Of a stretch of DNA of 64,000 nucleotides, positions 14,231-38,170 are shown piece by piece (the first letter of the stretch is position 1; each line of letters begins with the position of its first letter). The DNA comes from Gadus chalcogrammus (Eukaryota > Chordata > Actinopteri > Gadiformes > Gadidae). The notes beneath the pieces are model-generated. The model was not told the origin of the DNA and made no database searches. It saw nothing but the letters and a program-made list of their open reading frames with translations. The position numbers were made by a program, and so were the translations under genes. The DNA lies in the NCBI RefSeq assembly GCF_026213295.1, contig NC_079425.1, positions 7,137,911 to 7,201,910 of the forward strand. Direction: 5' to 3'.

Positions 14231-16100
14231 ACATGGAATGTAATTTACCTAAATGACTACAACTAATTATTTACATCACTTAATTTAGTGATGAAAGTAA
14301 CACGAAAAAAGGAAAAGGAGCAAGAGACCCTTCTGATCACATCTTAATAAAAATTGTGTTTTCATGGGAAGAAAACAAATGTCATAATTATATATATTTT
14401 TATATGTACATCCTGCGTGAATTTTGCCAACATTTAATAAACCATGTTGTCTATTGTATTCCCCACAAACAAAGCACCACCCTATTGAACAGTGTATTAC
14501 AAAACAAGGGTGGAGCCACCTCACCAATTAGCCAATTAGACACAGTATGGAGCCAAGAAGACAGACATGATCCCACATGGTTCCTCAAACCCTTGAAACA
14601 GACGACATTTCCGCAGTTTAAGCAGAGCAGGGCTATTGAACGCTGCTGTTTTTTATAGCAGGCATCCTAGCATTTTACTGTGCTTTTTTACAGTGTCGCC
14701 ACCACACCATCCCTACAAAGTGACCGCAGCACTCTACACCCTGGTGGCAGCTTTCAAAAAGCCTTCCCACTCAACTGTCCTTGTGTCAGGGAAAGGCCAT
14801 TGTGGGTTATGTTTATTTTGGACATTCCATCGACTGGAGCCTGTACTTTTGTATATTTATAGTTTTTACAGTGGCCCTCCTGAAGTGTGAAGTGGTCCTT
14901 GCTTCATTTATTAAGAGATACAGGGTTGGAACCTGTTGTAAGAAAACATGATAAGATCGACTTTAAGGTTAATGGAGTCCTGATTCAGTTCTCCATAAAG
15001 ACCTTATTCAGCTAGCCAATCCACTTCCCGTCTACTCTCCCAACTAGCTACTCTATAGAAGCAATATTGCCCCTATGTGAATAACCAATCTTGATGGCAA
15101 TGTAATATTGCAAGAACATAATGCTTGTGTTTCTTGTTAAATAAAAGTCAAAAGTACTTCCACCACTCGCTAGAAATGAACTTTGTCACCAAAACAGATT
15201 GAGTATTTAATATGCTTCACATGGATAGGGGTAAACTGTCCAAATATAACAACGATGAAGTAAGGCCCGTATCCAACAGATCAAATCAACGTGCATGGGG
15301 AACCGTATTTCTTTGTTGAACTAAACTAAAACAGAATGCATAACATCCCAGTCCATCTAGAGGTCATGTGTTAGTCATGAGGAGGGTTTTGTACAAATAA
15401 TGTAAACTGGCCTGTGGATGGCCTGTAAGCAAGTCAGCTCCACTATGTAATTAAATCCAAAGATGACCTCAGTATTTCAGCCCAAAAAGCCCTTTGGTAA
15501 GACAATAACAGCAGTAATTTTATGGTTCATTGTATTCAAACAGTAATTATGTCCTTAAAATACAAAGAGTAGGCTTGACGTAGTTCTCTGTGTCCTTGTG
15601 CATTTTATTTATAGAATTAATTAGGCTTACTAAAAATTACTTGTAAAATTCAATAACACATATGCATACATGATTCAAATACAAATGTTCAGTTTTTCCA
15701 TTGGCAATCTCTTGCGGTTTACAGAAGAAAAGTTACGTTCAAAGTCTAGCCATCCTCCCTCCATTCGTCCCTTCGTCTATCCGTCTCTCCATCAATCAAT
15801 CCGTCCATCAATCTATCATTCGAAATTTAGTAGATACCGCCCTCTGTTGGTAGGCCTCAAAGTCTCTTCCTTTGTTCCAAAATAAATAGGCGATTGGTCA
15901 ATTTTGAAAGAAGCTTAATTGTATCGTCGGATGAAACAACTTTTAATATCGACCTATATGTCAATTCATTAAAATGAAAACGATCAGACTGAAGCACCTA
16001 ACAAACTGAAAAAAAATCCATTGCGCATGCCCATAATACAATACACCGCATGCAGCATCAGAGCAGCAGATTGTTCTCGTAGCTAGTTCTCGCGTTAATT
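14231..16100. other. Intergenic, upstream of the serf2-like gene; no gene seen
   Basis: No supported exon. A short CATC/CGTC tetranucleotide-like run lies at about 15,750-15,815. The last few hundred bases probably hold the serf2 promoter, but I recognise no specific element. Confidence 0.4.
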
Positions 16101-16204
16101 GCGTGATCCCACTACGGAGTCGAATATTGGTGCGTCTATGAGGGAGCAATCGGCCCTTTGGGTGAGAGTATCTGCAATTCGAGAGAAAGACATCGTCTAC
16201 GAAA

Positions 16205-17516
16205 ATGACCAGTGGGTATTTATACATCGCTTCATCCTGTACCCTCTGTTTTACAGGAGCTGTCTCACAACAAGGGTCTATATGATCCATCCATCGTGGT
16301 TTTTGTTTTCGTATATTTGTTGTCTGCGGAAACGGGCTCCGTCTATGTGCTGGACTTGTCGTCGGCTTTTCGCCAAAAACCACAACGCAATACAGACGAT
16401 CAGTCACTTTGTGTATAATCAGAGGCTCTCGTGATGTTAAATATTGGTTAATTGGTCTCTTTCGAATGCCATGTGTTTATGCCACGATGTTTTATCGTAT
16501 TCCGTGCTATGGGTTATGGTGAGCCGTGTGTAAACACTATATGTAGCTAGCTCCGATCGGCCTTCTAGACTTCCAGAGACAATACAATCACTGATTGTTT
16601 ACATCTACCAACATTTGCGAGGCGTTATTGGGTGTGACACTGTTGCCCTCCCACCAGTGCGCCCAGCATATACTATGAGATGAGATTATACAACATAAGG
16701 TGTATGTTCGGTACCCCCTGGGCATGTGGGTTTCCAACAGAGCCGCTGCCACGTCCACAAAGCTGGACTGTTTTCATGACCTAGGCTATAATCGTATTAT
16801 TATTTCATTTGACCGCTGGGTTAATTTATCCTTTGAGTAGGGTCCACTCTCTTGACCATGTGGAAGGAGGCAAGATCCCGGTCTGTGACAAATGGGTCAA
16901 ATGGGTCACTGGACCCAACTATTGCAGCCATTGCTGAACGATCTCCATGGCATTCAATCAGATGTGTTGCAGTCTACACTTTTTGCCCCTTAGTTGTTTT
17001 TCATTGTGCATGTAAAAGCATGTTTTTGATTTTGATTACATAGTAAAATATTTATAATGTTATTGTTTGATCCTTAAGATACCCTTATTTGAACGGTTTT
17101 GTGACTTGTCTTTATAATCTTCATTCTAATTGGGCCTCCTTTTTTTTATTGTTTTATATGTACTTAAGAATTTTAATTCGGGATATTTATAGGCTAATGA
17201 CCGGTGCTGTTATCATTGTAGGAGGAAACCAGCGTGAGCTTGCACGAGCGAAGAATGCCAAAAAGGGTGGCGACAAGGGCAAGAAGGCTGAAGACGGGTT
17301 GTCTGCCGCGGCCCGTAAGCAGAGGTAAACAGGCTCCCTGTCCGCTGTTTAACGGCATGTATATATCAATACGGAGTCCGACGAGGCTCATTGTTACAAA
17401 GAGTCTAATGTGTTTCCACACCACTCCTGTTTTGCAGGGATGCTGAGATAATGCAGCAAAAGCAGAAGAAAGCAAACGATCCCCCAGGTGCAAAGGCCCC
17501 TGAACCGGCTAAATAA
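16205..17516 (+). CDS. serf2: SERF2-like small EDRK-rich protein (3 coding exons)
   Basis: Exons are 16,205-16,211, 17,222-17,324 and 17,438-17,516, with GT/AG junctions and matching phases, encoding 62 aa. The first coding exon contributes only ATGACCA. The third codon (Arg) is split across the 1 kb intron, giving the start [11 protein letters not shown]. Also visible are [12 protein letters not shown] and [10 protein letters not shown], hallmarks of the SERF/4F5 family. The C-terminal tail is Pro/Ala-rich. SERF proteins are very small, highly charged and intrinsically disordered; mammalian SERF2 is known as a modifier of amyloid aggregation. Length is close to the usual 59-65 aa. The poly-A signal is at 17,699-17,704. 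SERF1 is the main alternative, but the exon 3 wording fits SERF2 better. Confidence 0.9.
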
Positions 17517-17698
17517 TGCCAATAAGTCTGAGGCGACCCGCCCCCAGCCCCCATGAACAGCCCATGTTCAACTTTCTTCCTGATGTGTATGAGAATATTG
17601 GTCTAGAATCAAAAATCAACGATCCTAACATCGTCCCCCTCCCCGTGGCAGTTGACATTGCTTGTTGCTTATTGGAAGTGTAATTTTTGTTCTGGTGA

Positions 17699-17704
17699 AA
17701 TAAA
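17699..17704 (+). terminator. Poly-A signal of the serf2-like gene
   Basis: AATAAA lies about 180 bases after the stop codon on the coding strand, a normal distance for a short 3' UTR. Confidence 0.7.
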
Positions 17705-18101
17705 AGTCTGAGCAAGCAGACCATCACCCCACCCTGATATCGCATGTCTCGTTCAGGGATGATCCATGCTGCAATAGAACAATTGTTAACATTTACATGT
17801 TGATTGTGTATTTTTATATCAAAATGTCTCCTTATAAGGATCCAAATAAAAAAAACTTTTTAGTTCATGCTTGCTTGAGTTTTTCTGCGTTACCGGTGCA
17901 GAGGCCAAATGTTTGTTTTATTACGGTAGCAGATTTTGTGGTGTTCCAGTTTAATAGCAAAACTGGTCCTGTCATCGATGTCGGTTCTCAACACATGGCT
18001 TTATTTACATCGTTTTTTTCCATAATGGCATTTATGGTGTTGCATAAAGATATATATTTTTATTATCAAATAGATAATTATTGAAGTTTCAATAGTTCTA
18101 T

Positions 18102-18199
18102 GGCCCAATCCCATTTCTGCCCCTTCCCCCTACCCCTTACCCCCTTCCCCTTACCCCTTCAAAAGAAGGAGTGGTAAGGGGTAGAAATGGGATTGGGCC
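18102..18199. mobile_element. 98 bp hairpin MITE
   Basis: GGCCCAATCCCATTTCTGCC at the left end is matched in reverse complement at the right end (GGGTAGAAATGGGATTGGGCC, one mismatch). The centre is C-rich (CCCCTTACCCC) and pairs with GGTAAGGGG. It is flanked by TAT on both sides, a possible target duplication. It could fold almost end to end. No coding capacity. Confidence 0.75.
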
Positions 18200-18935
18200 T
18201 ATATTTGTTCAGTCTCTTCAACTTCACATCAAGTATAGCAGCCGGCCAAGTACAGCCGTAAGATCTGACACCGCTTGTCTTGGCTTTCTATTATAGGATA
18301 TCAGTTAATAAGGGTCTAGTGAGTATGTTACAGTACATGATTCATGAACAAAATATGCAGCAACTTAAAATCTTACTTAACAGGTGTGTGTGTCAGATTG
18401 GGGAAGATCTGATTGGTCTATTTAAAAACGTAGCTGTGTGGGAAGAAGTGCGTGTACATTTAAATTAAACGTTTTCTGCCAAATTGAACATACCGTTTCA
18501 AAATAAATAAATGTATATTTAGCGTAGGGGTGTCTCATGTTCATATTTATTGATTTTCAATAACTTAAGGCCAGAATATTTGTTAAATAGGCAAGTGGGA
18601 ATGATGCATTGTTCAGTACTGTAATATACTGATGTAGCCCTATATCTATATATCTATATCTATATATCTATATATATATAGTAAGCCCAGTTTACTAGCC
18701 CAGTTGCAGTGATGGTATTTGCCGATAAGAGGGAAATGTAGTGTAGCTTTCCAATTTATTTTATAGCAATGTGTTTGCTTGTTGCTACAGAGGACGATTA
18801 GGGCCACATAGGATTTTCTTTTCTGAGTATTAAGTCAGAATACTGCATTCTACTAGGTGGTAATGACACACCAAAGAATAATATAATTTGTAGCACCTAC
18901 TATTTGATTTGATTTTTTTAAACAACCATTCATTT

Positions 18936-19250
18936 CCTATGGAAAATGGATTTTTGATATTGAAAGCTACTTTTTGCTCAATAGCTTCCATGATATGGCA
19001 CAAAAACACACCAAACCAATGCAGAACTAGTAGGTGTTCCTTATTAGACACACCCAATGTTTAAAAGAAAATTGCACCTACAATTATATTTGACTTTTTA
19101 AAGAATCCCATGGGATGGGATTCTTTACAAAACCACATACAATTTTGTGTCTAACTAGTAGAAAAGTTCTGCATTGGTTTGAGGTGTTCGGGTCCCATAC
19201 CATGGAAGCTATTGAGCAAAAAGCAGTTTTTCCATGGGAAATTAATTGAG
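18936..19250. repeat. Inverted repeat with arms of about 110 bp
   Basis: The arm at about 18,936-19,055 (with TTTTTGCTCAATAGCTTCCA and AACCAATGCAGAAC) reappears in reverse complement at about 19,141-19,250. The loop of about 85 bp contains its own palindrome, AATCCCATGGGATGGGATT. Probably a short MITE or hairpin remnant; no gene. Confidence 0.7.
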
Positions 19251-20312
19251 TAATTTATGTTAAAAGCAAGCAGTCAGGAGCAAATGGGTGTCCCTTGGTG
19301 GTCCGCCGAGACTGACTGAAAGCACCGACAACTGCTCTAGTTTGACCACTAGGAGGAGTCAACGTATTTGTTTGTTTGAGTACCTTGTTCAGAACCTGTA
19401 AATGATATATAACATAACATATAATTACATTATCCTCAACGTTTTGTCCCAAAGGGTTTGCATCTTTCTTTCAACAATACATTAAATCCTTGTAGCCTAA
19501 TTATACGTTTTTGCCAAATTTTAAACTGCTGATCACATGAACGTTAGCTGTGTGATTCGCGCCAACCTGACCCGAGATCTCTTCCAGAATTAAGCTTTGG
19601 GTGCACTACATAGGAATATGAATACAATTTAACTTGTAGGCCTACAACATCTATTTTAGATTCGACAATCTAAATGGGGTGACTTTTGAAATGTGAATGA
19701 GATTAATTTATCGGTTCATCAACTACAAACTTTTCTTCAATGATTTAAAACCTCCCATCTACTCGAAACCTTTAAAATAAGGGTTTTAGAAATAAACAAT
19801 TTTTTTTGTATTACACTTTTTTATCTTACAGAAACAGTATTTATACTGAACACAATTGGACTGGAATTATTCCCCTGAAATGATCCATTAGGATGATAAT
19901 GTAGGCCTTTATATTACAATATTTGCCTTTTCTTTTTATTAAAATCACAAGTGTAAGAACATTGAATTGTTTGGTCATTCAATATTCAGAAGTTAAAACC
20001 AATAGAAATGTTTTTTGTTTTTTTTAATTATTATTTGTACATGTTAATCCTGTTAACATGTTCTACATTACTGCAACAAATTGTGTATCTTTAAACGTAT
20101 AAAAGAAAAAAAGGGAAAAACAAACACAAAAATGGAGTGTAATATTACCCTTTATAAAGGGTTTTATTACACAACAGGGTTAATTCTTAAATATATTCTC
20201 CTCGTTAAATGACAGCAATATGACATTAACGCAGATCTCTCAGATCTCACAAAGTAGAGATTACATTATATTCTAATCCAGGAAACAACATTAGTTGTTG
20301 TCGTTTGATTAT

Positions 20313-20318
20313 TTTATT
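20313..20318 (-). terminator. Possible poly-A signal of the TRIM gene
   Basis: AATAAA on the minus strand, 15 bases after the stop. A second one lies near 20,173-20,178 and may be the one used. Confidence 0.35.
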
Positions 20319-20332
20319 ATCAAACAAAGGTC

Positions 20333-21943
20333 CTAGTCTGTTTGATTGACAGGTGAGATGATCAGGGGGGCAGAGTTTATATCCCTATCATAGAGGAATG
20401 GATAGAGAGGCTCAGTGAAGGTGCAGCCAGTAGCAGAGTAGATACAAACCCTGGCTTCCACATCATAGAAGGAGACCAGACCCTCATCATAATCAACAAA
20501 CACCCCCACCTTCTGGAGCTCAGCTCTCAGAGGGAGATCAACATCAGGGTCATCATTAAATACCAACCCCTCATTGTCGTAGGAAAGAGTCCAGTAACCC
20601 GTCTCAGGGGTCCACACTGTCTCACCTTTTCTCTCTATGGACTCTCTGGCCACTCCTAACCACCATGTAGTGTTGTCTTTAACCTGGACCTCAAAGTAAA
20701 ATCTCCCAGAGGAGAAGCTCTGCCTCGTGAGAACAAATGCATACTTTGTAAATCTCTTAGTGTTGTCTGGGAGTTTCTTAACTACACCTCCATAATGTAC
20801 TTGTTTCCCATCCTCAGACAGGATGAGCGTGGGATGAGCTGTATCAGGATCCAGAGTCACATCTACTTCATACTTCTGGACCCTCTTCAGTTCAGGATCA
20901 CGCAGCTTCTTTATCTCCATGTTCAGTGTCTCCTCCAGCTGATCCAGGGATCTCCACAAGGTCCCTACGTATGACGGAGGACGGACCTCCACCGTGGTCC
21001 AGTCCCTGGTGGGTGGAGGATCCTTCAGGGATCTGAAGGTCTGGAGGAAGTGGAGGTGGTCTTCAGTGTGTGAGAGCCGCTTCACCTCTGAACTTCTATC
21101 GGTCAGATCTTCTATTTCCTGCTCCAGCACTTTGATGAGGTCTTTAGCTCGTTTCACTGTGGATTTCAGTTTCTCTTGAACCGTTTGGTTGAAATCATCC
21201 CGGCCCTTTTCAACACAGCCTATCAGAGCAGTGAAGACCTGCCCACCATGGGCTATCTCTCTGTCTGCTTCTTTGTTGCTCAGTTCCACTGTGTCTTTGA
21301 TCTCCTTAATCTTTTGTTTTCTCTCCTGGATCATTTGCTGAACATCAGTCTCCGTCTTCCGCAGCTGGGCCGTCTTAACTTCATATTCCTCCTTTAGAGG
21401 TACAACAGGATGGGACTTGTGGTCTGTCTCTGTGCAGAACTGACACACACACACCTGTTCAGTCTGGCAGAAGAGCTCCAGAAGTCGGTCGTGTTTCTTA
21501 CACATCCTGTCTTCCAGACGGTCCATTGGCTCGACCAGCCGATGTTTCTTCAGGCCAGCGACTCTCTGGTGTGGCTCCAGGTGGGTTAGGCAGTAAGAGG
21601 TAAAACACATTAGACAGGACTTCACAGCCTTCTGCTGGGTCCCAGTACAGACGTCACAGGGAACTTCTGCTGGTACAACACAAGGCTGCTCTTTTACTGG
21701 TACGGTTGTTCTAATCTGAGCAGCCAGCTCTGATAAGAAGGTATTGACCTGTAGATCAGGTCTTGTGTTGAAAAGCTTGTTGCAAACAGGACATTTGTAC
21801 TGGACTTGTTCATCCCAGAACTTTGTAATACAGTTTCTGCAGAAGTTGTGTCCACATGCGGTGGTAACTGGATTGTTGAACACATCCAGACAGATGGAAC
21901 ATGAAAAGTTCTCTTCGGACCAGGAAGTGTTAGCACAGGCCAT
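20333..21943 (-). CDS. TRIM family E3 ubiquitin ligase (RING, B-box, coiled coil, PRY-SPRY)
   Basis: 536 aa in one uninterrupted coding exon. The RING finger is complete, with zinc ligands C15, C18, C30, H32, C35, C38, C51 and C54. A first B-box begins at C96 (CDVC) and a second lies at about 148-183 (CKKHDR ... HKSHP). A coiled coil spans about 185-300. The C-terminal PRY-SPRY (B30.2) spans about 355-530, with LDPDTAHP, SGRFYFEV, WWLGVA and GYWTLSYD. This is the arrangement of the fish finTRIM/TRIM25-like/bloodthirsty group, many of which act in innate antiviral responses. The B30.2 domain recognises the target and the RING recruits the E2 enzyme. The start ATG lies two bases after a plausible acceptor (GTGTCTAG), so a 5' UTR intron is likely. 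The exact orthologue cannot be fixed from sequence alone because this family is greatly expanded in fish. Confidence 0.93.
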   Translation of the reverse strand: MACANTSWSEENFSCSICLDVFNNPVTTACGHNFCRNCITKFWDEQVQYKCPVCNKLFNTRPDLQVNTFLSELAAQIRTTVPVKEQPCVVPAEVPCDVCTGTQQKAVKSCLMCFTSYCLTHLEPHQRVAGLKKHRLVEPMDRLEDRMCKKHDRLLELFCQTEQVCVCQFCTETDHKSHPVVPLKEEYEVKTAQLRKTETDVQQMIQERKQKIKEIKDTVELSNKEADREIAHGGQVFTALIGCVEKGRDDFNQTVQEKLKSTVKRAKDLIKVLEQEIEDLTDRSSEVKRLSHTEDHLHFLQTFRSLKDPPPTRDWTTVEVRPPSYVGTLWRSLDQLEETLNMEIKKLRDPELKRVQKYEVDVTLDPDTAHPTLILSEDGKQVHYGGVVKKLPDNTKRFTKYAFVLTRQSFSSGRFYFEVQVKDNTTWWLGVARESIERKGETVWTPETGYWTLSYDNEGLVFNDDPDVDLPLRAELQKVGVFVDYDEGLVSFYDVEARVCIYSATGCTFTEPLYPFLYDRDINSAPLIISPVNQTD

Positions 21944-21999
21944 TCCTAGACACAGACGACAAGGTTTATGTATTGAGCAATTATAGATTTCTTATTCAA

Positions 22000-24100
22000 T
22001 AACAGGAAGAGAGGTTTTAACTGCTCCTCAAAGTTGTGCTGTTTTACTTACTTGTTCTTACTGTCAGACTTTTTGTTCCAAAATGCGTTTTATTTTTCTC
22101 CTGTACGGGAGAACAGCTTCGACGTGGATTGCTTTGGTTTCGTTTCCACAATATGACGTCCTCTCCTCTCCTCTCCTCCCCTAACACCTGGCTCCGCCCC
22201 CACGGTTTACAGACGTTTCAAACGTTCACACCCTGAATACTCGAATGTGGGCGCATTCAGTAAAGGCTGCTTAAAATGCGTTGATATGTTCTCTCTTCTT
22301 TGCGGCATTCAAATATGTTCAACCTTAAAAAGACCCAACACAGTGACTCTGGATAAAAAATAAAGTTTGTGATTCAGTGGTGATTTGTGACTTTGTAACT
22401 GTAAGAGCTGTACAAACACATTTGACTTTGATTAGATTTTTGATTTTTTGACTGTGCCTGGTATTTTCTCCACAGTCTATTAAGTTAACACTTGTAGTGA
22501 TATAAGGCTTCTCTCCCAGACTAAAAAGTTATTGGAATATAAATCACACATTTTAAGAGACCATACAAAAAACAATGAAGTGAATACTAAAGGTTGTTAA
22601 TTGACCGAATATCAAGTTTATTCCTCTGTTAAATCATCGGAGACATGTTGAAATTCTAATTTAAGAGTGTCCAAAATGATGCAATGGTAAGAGTGCAAAG
22701 TAACGACAACCACAACATCATAAGAAATTTTCAAAGACACAAATGAACAAAGACACAGAAATATAGATTTTTAAAGACAAATCACTTAAGATGAAGGAAG
22801 TGAGTTTTAAGAATGAACTCAACAGAAATATTGCTTTTCTAATGTCTCCTTAACCACAAGGATGACAGAACAAATTAAAATATCAAACTCATTTAAAGTA
22901 TTAAACAGCAACACATGTAAAGGCATTTTCCCCCTTTTTAAACCATTGATATTTAATATTACATCTGGCCTAGCAACATAAATAGTAGCAGAAATCCTAA
23001 GAGGTATGTTTTTTAAGCGACGGTCATCTGAACCAGCCAGAAGACGTGCATACGAAACACAAAAAAGATAAAAGAAGAAACATGTACCTCAAACAAATAT
23101 TTGGTCGTTAAGATTTAAAAAATGCACAGGTGGTATTTCCTGTGTTACTAATATGGCATTGGCTACTGCATTCATGTATGGCCATTATGTCAGGAGGGAT
23201 GAACTTGGAAAATCAGATAATTTAGCATTAAAATGTAATGAAAATTATTATATTAAATATTATATGATACAATGTGAACTGTTTACATTTATCAAACAAT
23301 AAACAACATTTATCAAAAAGATCTTCCAGCTAGATGTGCCCTAAAGTTAGCATAGTAAATAGTAAACACGTTAGCAATGAACTGCCAAAAATATTAACTT
23401 AACCTGATCATTTCATCTTCTCATGCATTCGGCATTCCAACCAGGCTTGGTTAACACCACACACGTTTACTCTACAATCTGTGCTCAAATAATTGCTATG
23501 GAAAAGTGATATAATGCTGTAATGACCAGTTTTTGGTAGGTTTTGCTGCATATAGGCTAACTGAATATAGTTTTTGAAGAAAGGAGTTGACAACAAAATC
23601 AGTGGATTCATGGAGTCGTTAAATAAGTTGTCATAAATGTTGCGATAGCAGAGTGACAGATGGTCACATATCCCCCCCACCCCCCCCCCCCCCCCCCCAA
23701 GGTACAAATCTAACGAGGCATCTTGATCCAGGCCTTTTCAGTGAAAACTGATCAGAAAAAGAGAAACACCCACTCCCTGTTTAGGTCACCCCATGGCGCG
23801 TCAACAACTGACCTGATGCAAAGGTAAAAGATTACAAGTCGTACCATTCGAGCAATAATAACGTTATAAGACTTTCTTTCAGAAGTTAAATTTCAGATAA
23901 GACTTAAAAAGATAGAAACACACCACAGGCAAGAGGGCCACCATTTTCTTCCATCTGTGGAGTTCTGTTGGCTTCAGACACACAATCTGTACAGCGTCGG
24001 AGGTCTGTAGAGTGGGTGCCGTTTTGCTAAACACATCGACAAGGCAGCTTGATGACATCTTGAACGACGGGGGTCGAATCTCATAATCTGCGATTCAGTG
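22000..24100. other. Intergenic between the TRIM gene and cnst; poly-C run
   Basis: Presumably holds the TRIM promoter and 5' UTR just above 21,950; a CTCCT-rich run lies at about 22,163-22,180. A poly-C tract is at about 23,671-23,698. I see no further coding exon. Confidence 0.45.
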
Positions 24101-24109
24101 TTGTACAGG

Positions 24110-24115
24110 TTTATT
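24110..24115 (-). terminator. Possible poly-A signal of cnst
   Basis: AATAAA on the minus strand, about 270 bases past the cnst stop codon. Other candidates were not excluded. Confidence 0.35.
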
Positions 24116-24294
24116 TCCCCTTCAAGTGAGCGTACATAATTGTTCGTTTTCATATTTATGCGTGTGTGTGTGTTGCCGTGTGTGCTTTCCTGGGGCTCCC
24201 AGGCTATTGAGGAATAATATTTCTTCCGCCTTGCAAAATGTACTTTGATAAAAAAAAATGGATCTCAAAAGACGCATCGAATCGTGTTGTTTGC

Positions 24295-24297
<3 letters not shown>

Positions 24298-24325
<28 letters not shown>
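24298..24325. repeat. Poly-C tract in the cnst 3' UTR
   Basis: An almost pure run of 28 C (G on the cnst strand) about 60 bases beyond the stop codon. Such tracts are prone to sequencing and assembly errors. Confidence 0.85.
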
Positions 24326-24326
<1 letters not shown>

Positions 24327-24384
24327 GGTTAAAGAGGGGCCGAGGTGCCAGGCGCTCCACTCCTGCTCTGCGGCGGCCCCCCCG

Positions 24385-35574
<11,190 letters not shown>

Positions 35575-38170
35575 TAGGCTCCGCCCTCAGTGACTGAGAT
35601 CTCTGCTCATCAAGGCCGGTGCTGGTAGACCCACGCTTGTCGCGGTCTGCAGAGTGTGGTCGAGGGCAACCAAAGGACGATACAGCCTAGGAGGGAAAAG
35701 AAGAAATAATAGAGGAAATGAAAAAACAGAGAGAGCACTGGGAGAAAGAGAAAACGGAGTGAAAGAGAACGTGGGGGGAGAAGGGGGTGAACAAGTTAAG
35801 CGTCATTCCAATGGTAAACAAGCCCTGCCAACAGCCTGCAGCACAACGCTGCTACACCCTTCATCACAGATCAGTCTGTGTAACTGAACTGTCAAGCTGG
35901 AACGAGCTTCCTTGATTCTGCTGACAAAACGGAATGCATGTCAATGGAGAGAAATAGAGGAAACAGCATCGACAGAAAAGCACTGTCAGGTTTATCATTA
36001 TTATGCGTGTTCATTAAGTTTCGTTATGTGAAACGCTTCATACATTTTGATAACATTACAAATAACTGTTATAAAGTCTCCAAATAATTAAAGATTTTAA
36101 CTTTTGCTAAAGATAGACCCCCGCGCACCATTCCGGTTAAGGGACTTACCTGAAGGCGGCCCCCTTGATATGTTAAATTGCTGCTCTACTCGACGACATT
36201 CGCAACAAGAGGGCATATAGTATATGTCACACACACACACCACACCACACAACACTACTGACGAAGGATCTCAAAGATAGACGGCTCTGTTTTCCAGTTG
36301 TTCTTATGTAACATGTGCAGCAGTGTGTGGTTTTCTGCAAGCACAAACACCTTTAACTATACATCCAGGGAACAGCTGCCTCTTTGGGGAACTGGTATTA
36401 TTTTAGTCACCTGGTGGTCCCAACAGGCAAAAGCACACTGGGGAACAAGCACATAACCTAAGCCCTAAAGCACTTAAACCTGTCTCAATTGCATTGCGTA
36501 GGCGTCCTTTATGCAATGATACAACTACTATAACTACTTTCAAATAATTCTCAATGGGAATACGACTGTGAAAGATATAAAAACATACAACCACATCATC
36601 AGTTCGTTGAAACCACATATCACCTTCCTACATATGCAATAGATGTCAGTGATGTACTGGCGTTCCTTCCAGTCTCTATCCTAGTTGGATCCTGCAAATG
36701 GGGGCATGACTTAACGTGAAAGAAAGACAAGCAACTGCAGATTGGAATATGATGTTCTGATGAACTTCAGTAAAGACATTAGATTAGACATTGAGAGCCT
36801 AAAGTACCCAACAAGGCACGAAAGAATTGAAGTGTTTTCATTGAACACAGGTAAAATATGCAGGATAGATAGATAATCCTTTGCTGGGATATTATAACAT
36901 AGCTAGCTTGAATGCTTGTAGGCTATGATATACATGGCAGTGCTATTATGCATCATTCTGTACTAGGACTGACACATTCGCCTTAATATTTAAACTGCAT
37001 TCAATGACAGGACGTGTTAAGATTAATATGTGTATTAAATCAATACTGCATAACGTTAATGGAGCATGCGTCAAACGATGGAGAGGCAGAGGAAACGAGA
37101 CAACAGCCTGTAATCGATTAACCTCCACCCCATTTGGTCTACATCGCTACTATTTCTATAATATAGTTTAGCAGCTATCTATTAGTGGATATCTTACTAG
37201 CTAGTAAGGTGAGTTATTAGAAGTCACATTGGGTTGGTCGCTAAACCACACTGACAGATTTGTTTTCGTTTACAGTTCATTGTGTGTACCTTTAAATAAG
37301 TCGGCTTCTGGGAAACGTACGAGCTAAATGGGCGCAATGGGAAGGTGAACACTTAGCGTTAGCTAATGCTAGCCTAGGATAATCACACACGCTCACATCT
37401 GGACAACACAACTGACATTACCTTACGAGCAGCCCGAAGTCATGCGAAGCTCTTGTTCTTTCGCCGGACTAAATAAAACGACGGTGATTTACGTTTGAGG
37501 GCTGTTATTCCTTTGTACACCTGACGCCTCGCTCGGTTGACAGGTTAAATGTGAAAGCTACGGTTTAGGTTGGCACGTACAGTCAACCAGCCGGTTGTGT
37601 ATCTACGGTACAACGTTACCTTGCTTGACACTGCCACCTACCGTCTCCATAGCGTCCGTGCCACGGATGTCATTTGCAGCAATCTTTTTATTTTTATTTT
37701 TTACAGAGCTTCCTTATTTTCAGAAAGCAGAATAAAACAAAACAAAAAGGTCGAACTTGTTTTCGGGTTAAAATGCTGCGACCGCAAGGTAAAGTAGTGT
37801 AGCACTGAAGATGTGAATGTATTGCAGCCTGAAATGTTTCAAACAAATCCATCATCATCTACCCTGTGGATTTATTCAGACAGCGAGGAGATTTACCCGC
37901 GACCTTATTATTGATGTGAACATTGCCGTGTCTAATTAAATAGAGCTGGCCATGGAACGAAGTTGCAGAGTAGTACAGGGGGATTGAGGGGTATTCCTTC
38001 ACTACACTACACACACACAATCGAAATGCAAGGTGCTCCCTCGTCTTATGCTATGTTCTGAGCTGCTCAGTTTTATATTGCCCATTTTTTGTAATTTTGA
38101 AGATTGTTTTTGCAATTTGTGCTTTGTTTGAATGACTGCTAATTGATGCAGCTAATTGATACAGACCCCA
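35575..38170. other. cnst 5' UTR / promoter region and intergenic
   Basis: A minus-strand exon at 35,562-35,686 (acceptor CCTAG) carries the cnst start codon after non-coding sequence. Donor-like sites at about 36,147 (CTTCAG then GTAAGT) and about 37,423 (CGTAAG then GTAATG) suggest upstream non-coding exons, and the promoter is probably near 37,430-37,560. No other gene seen. Confidence 0.45.

Larger units (their letters stand above)
17720..20300. other. Intergenic between serf2 and the TRIM gene
   Basis: AT-rich, with no supported exon. It holds the two hairpin elements listed separately and an (ATCT)n run at about 18,642-18,680. Confidence 0.5.
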
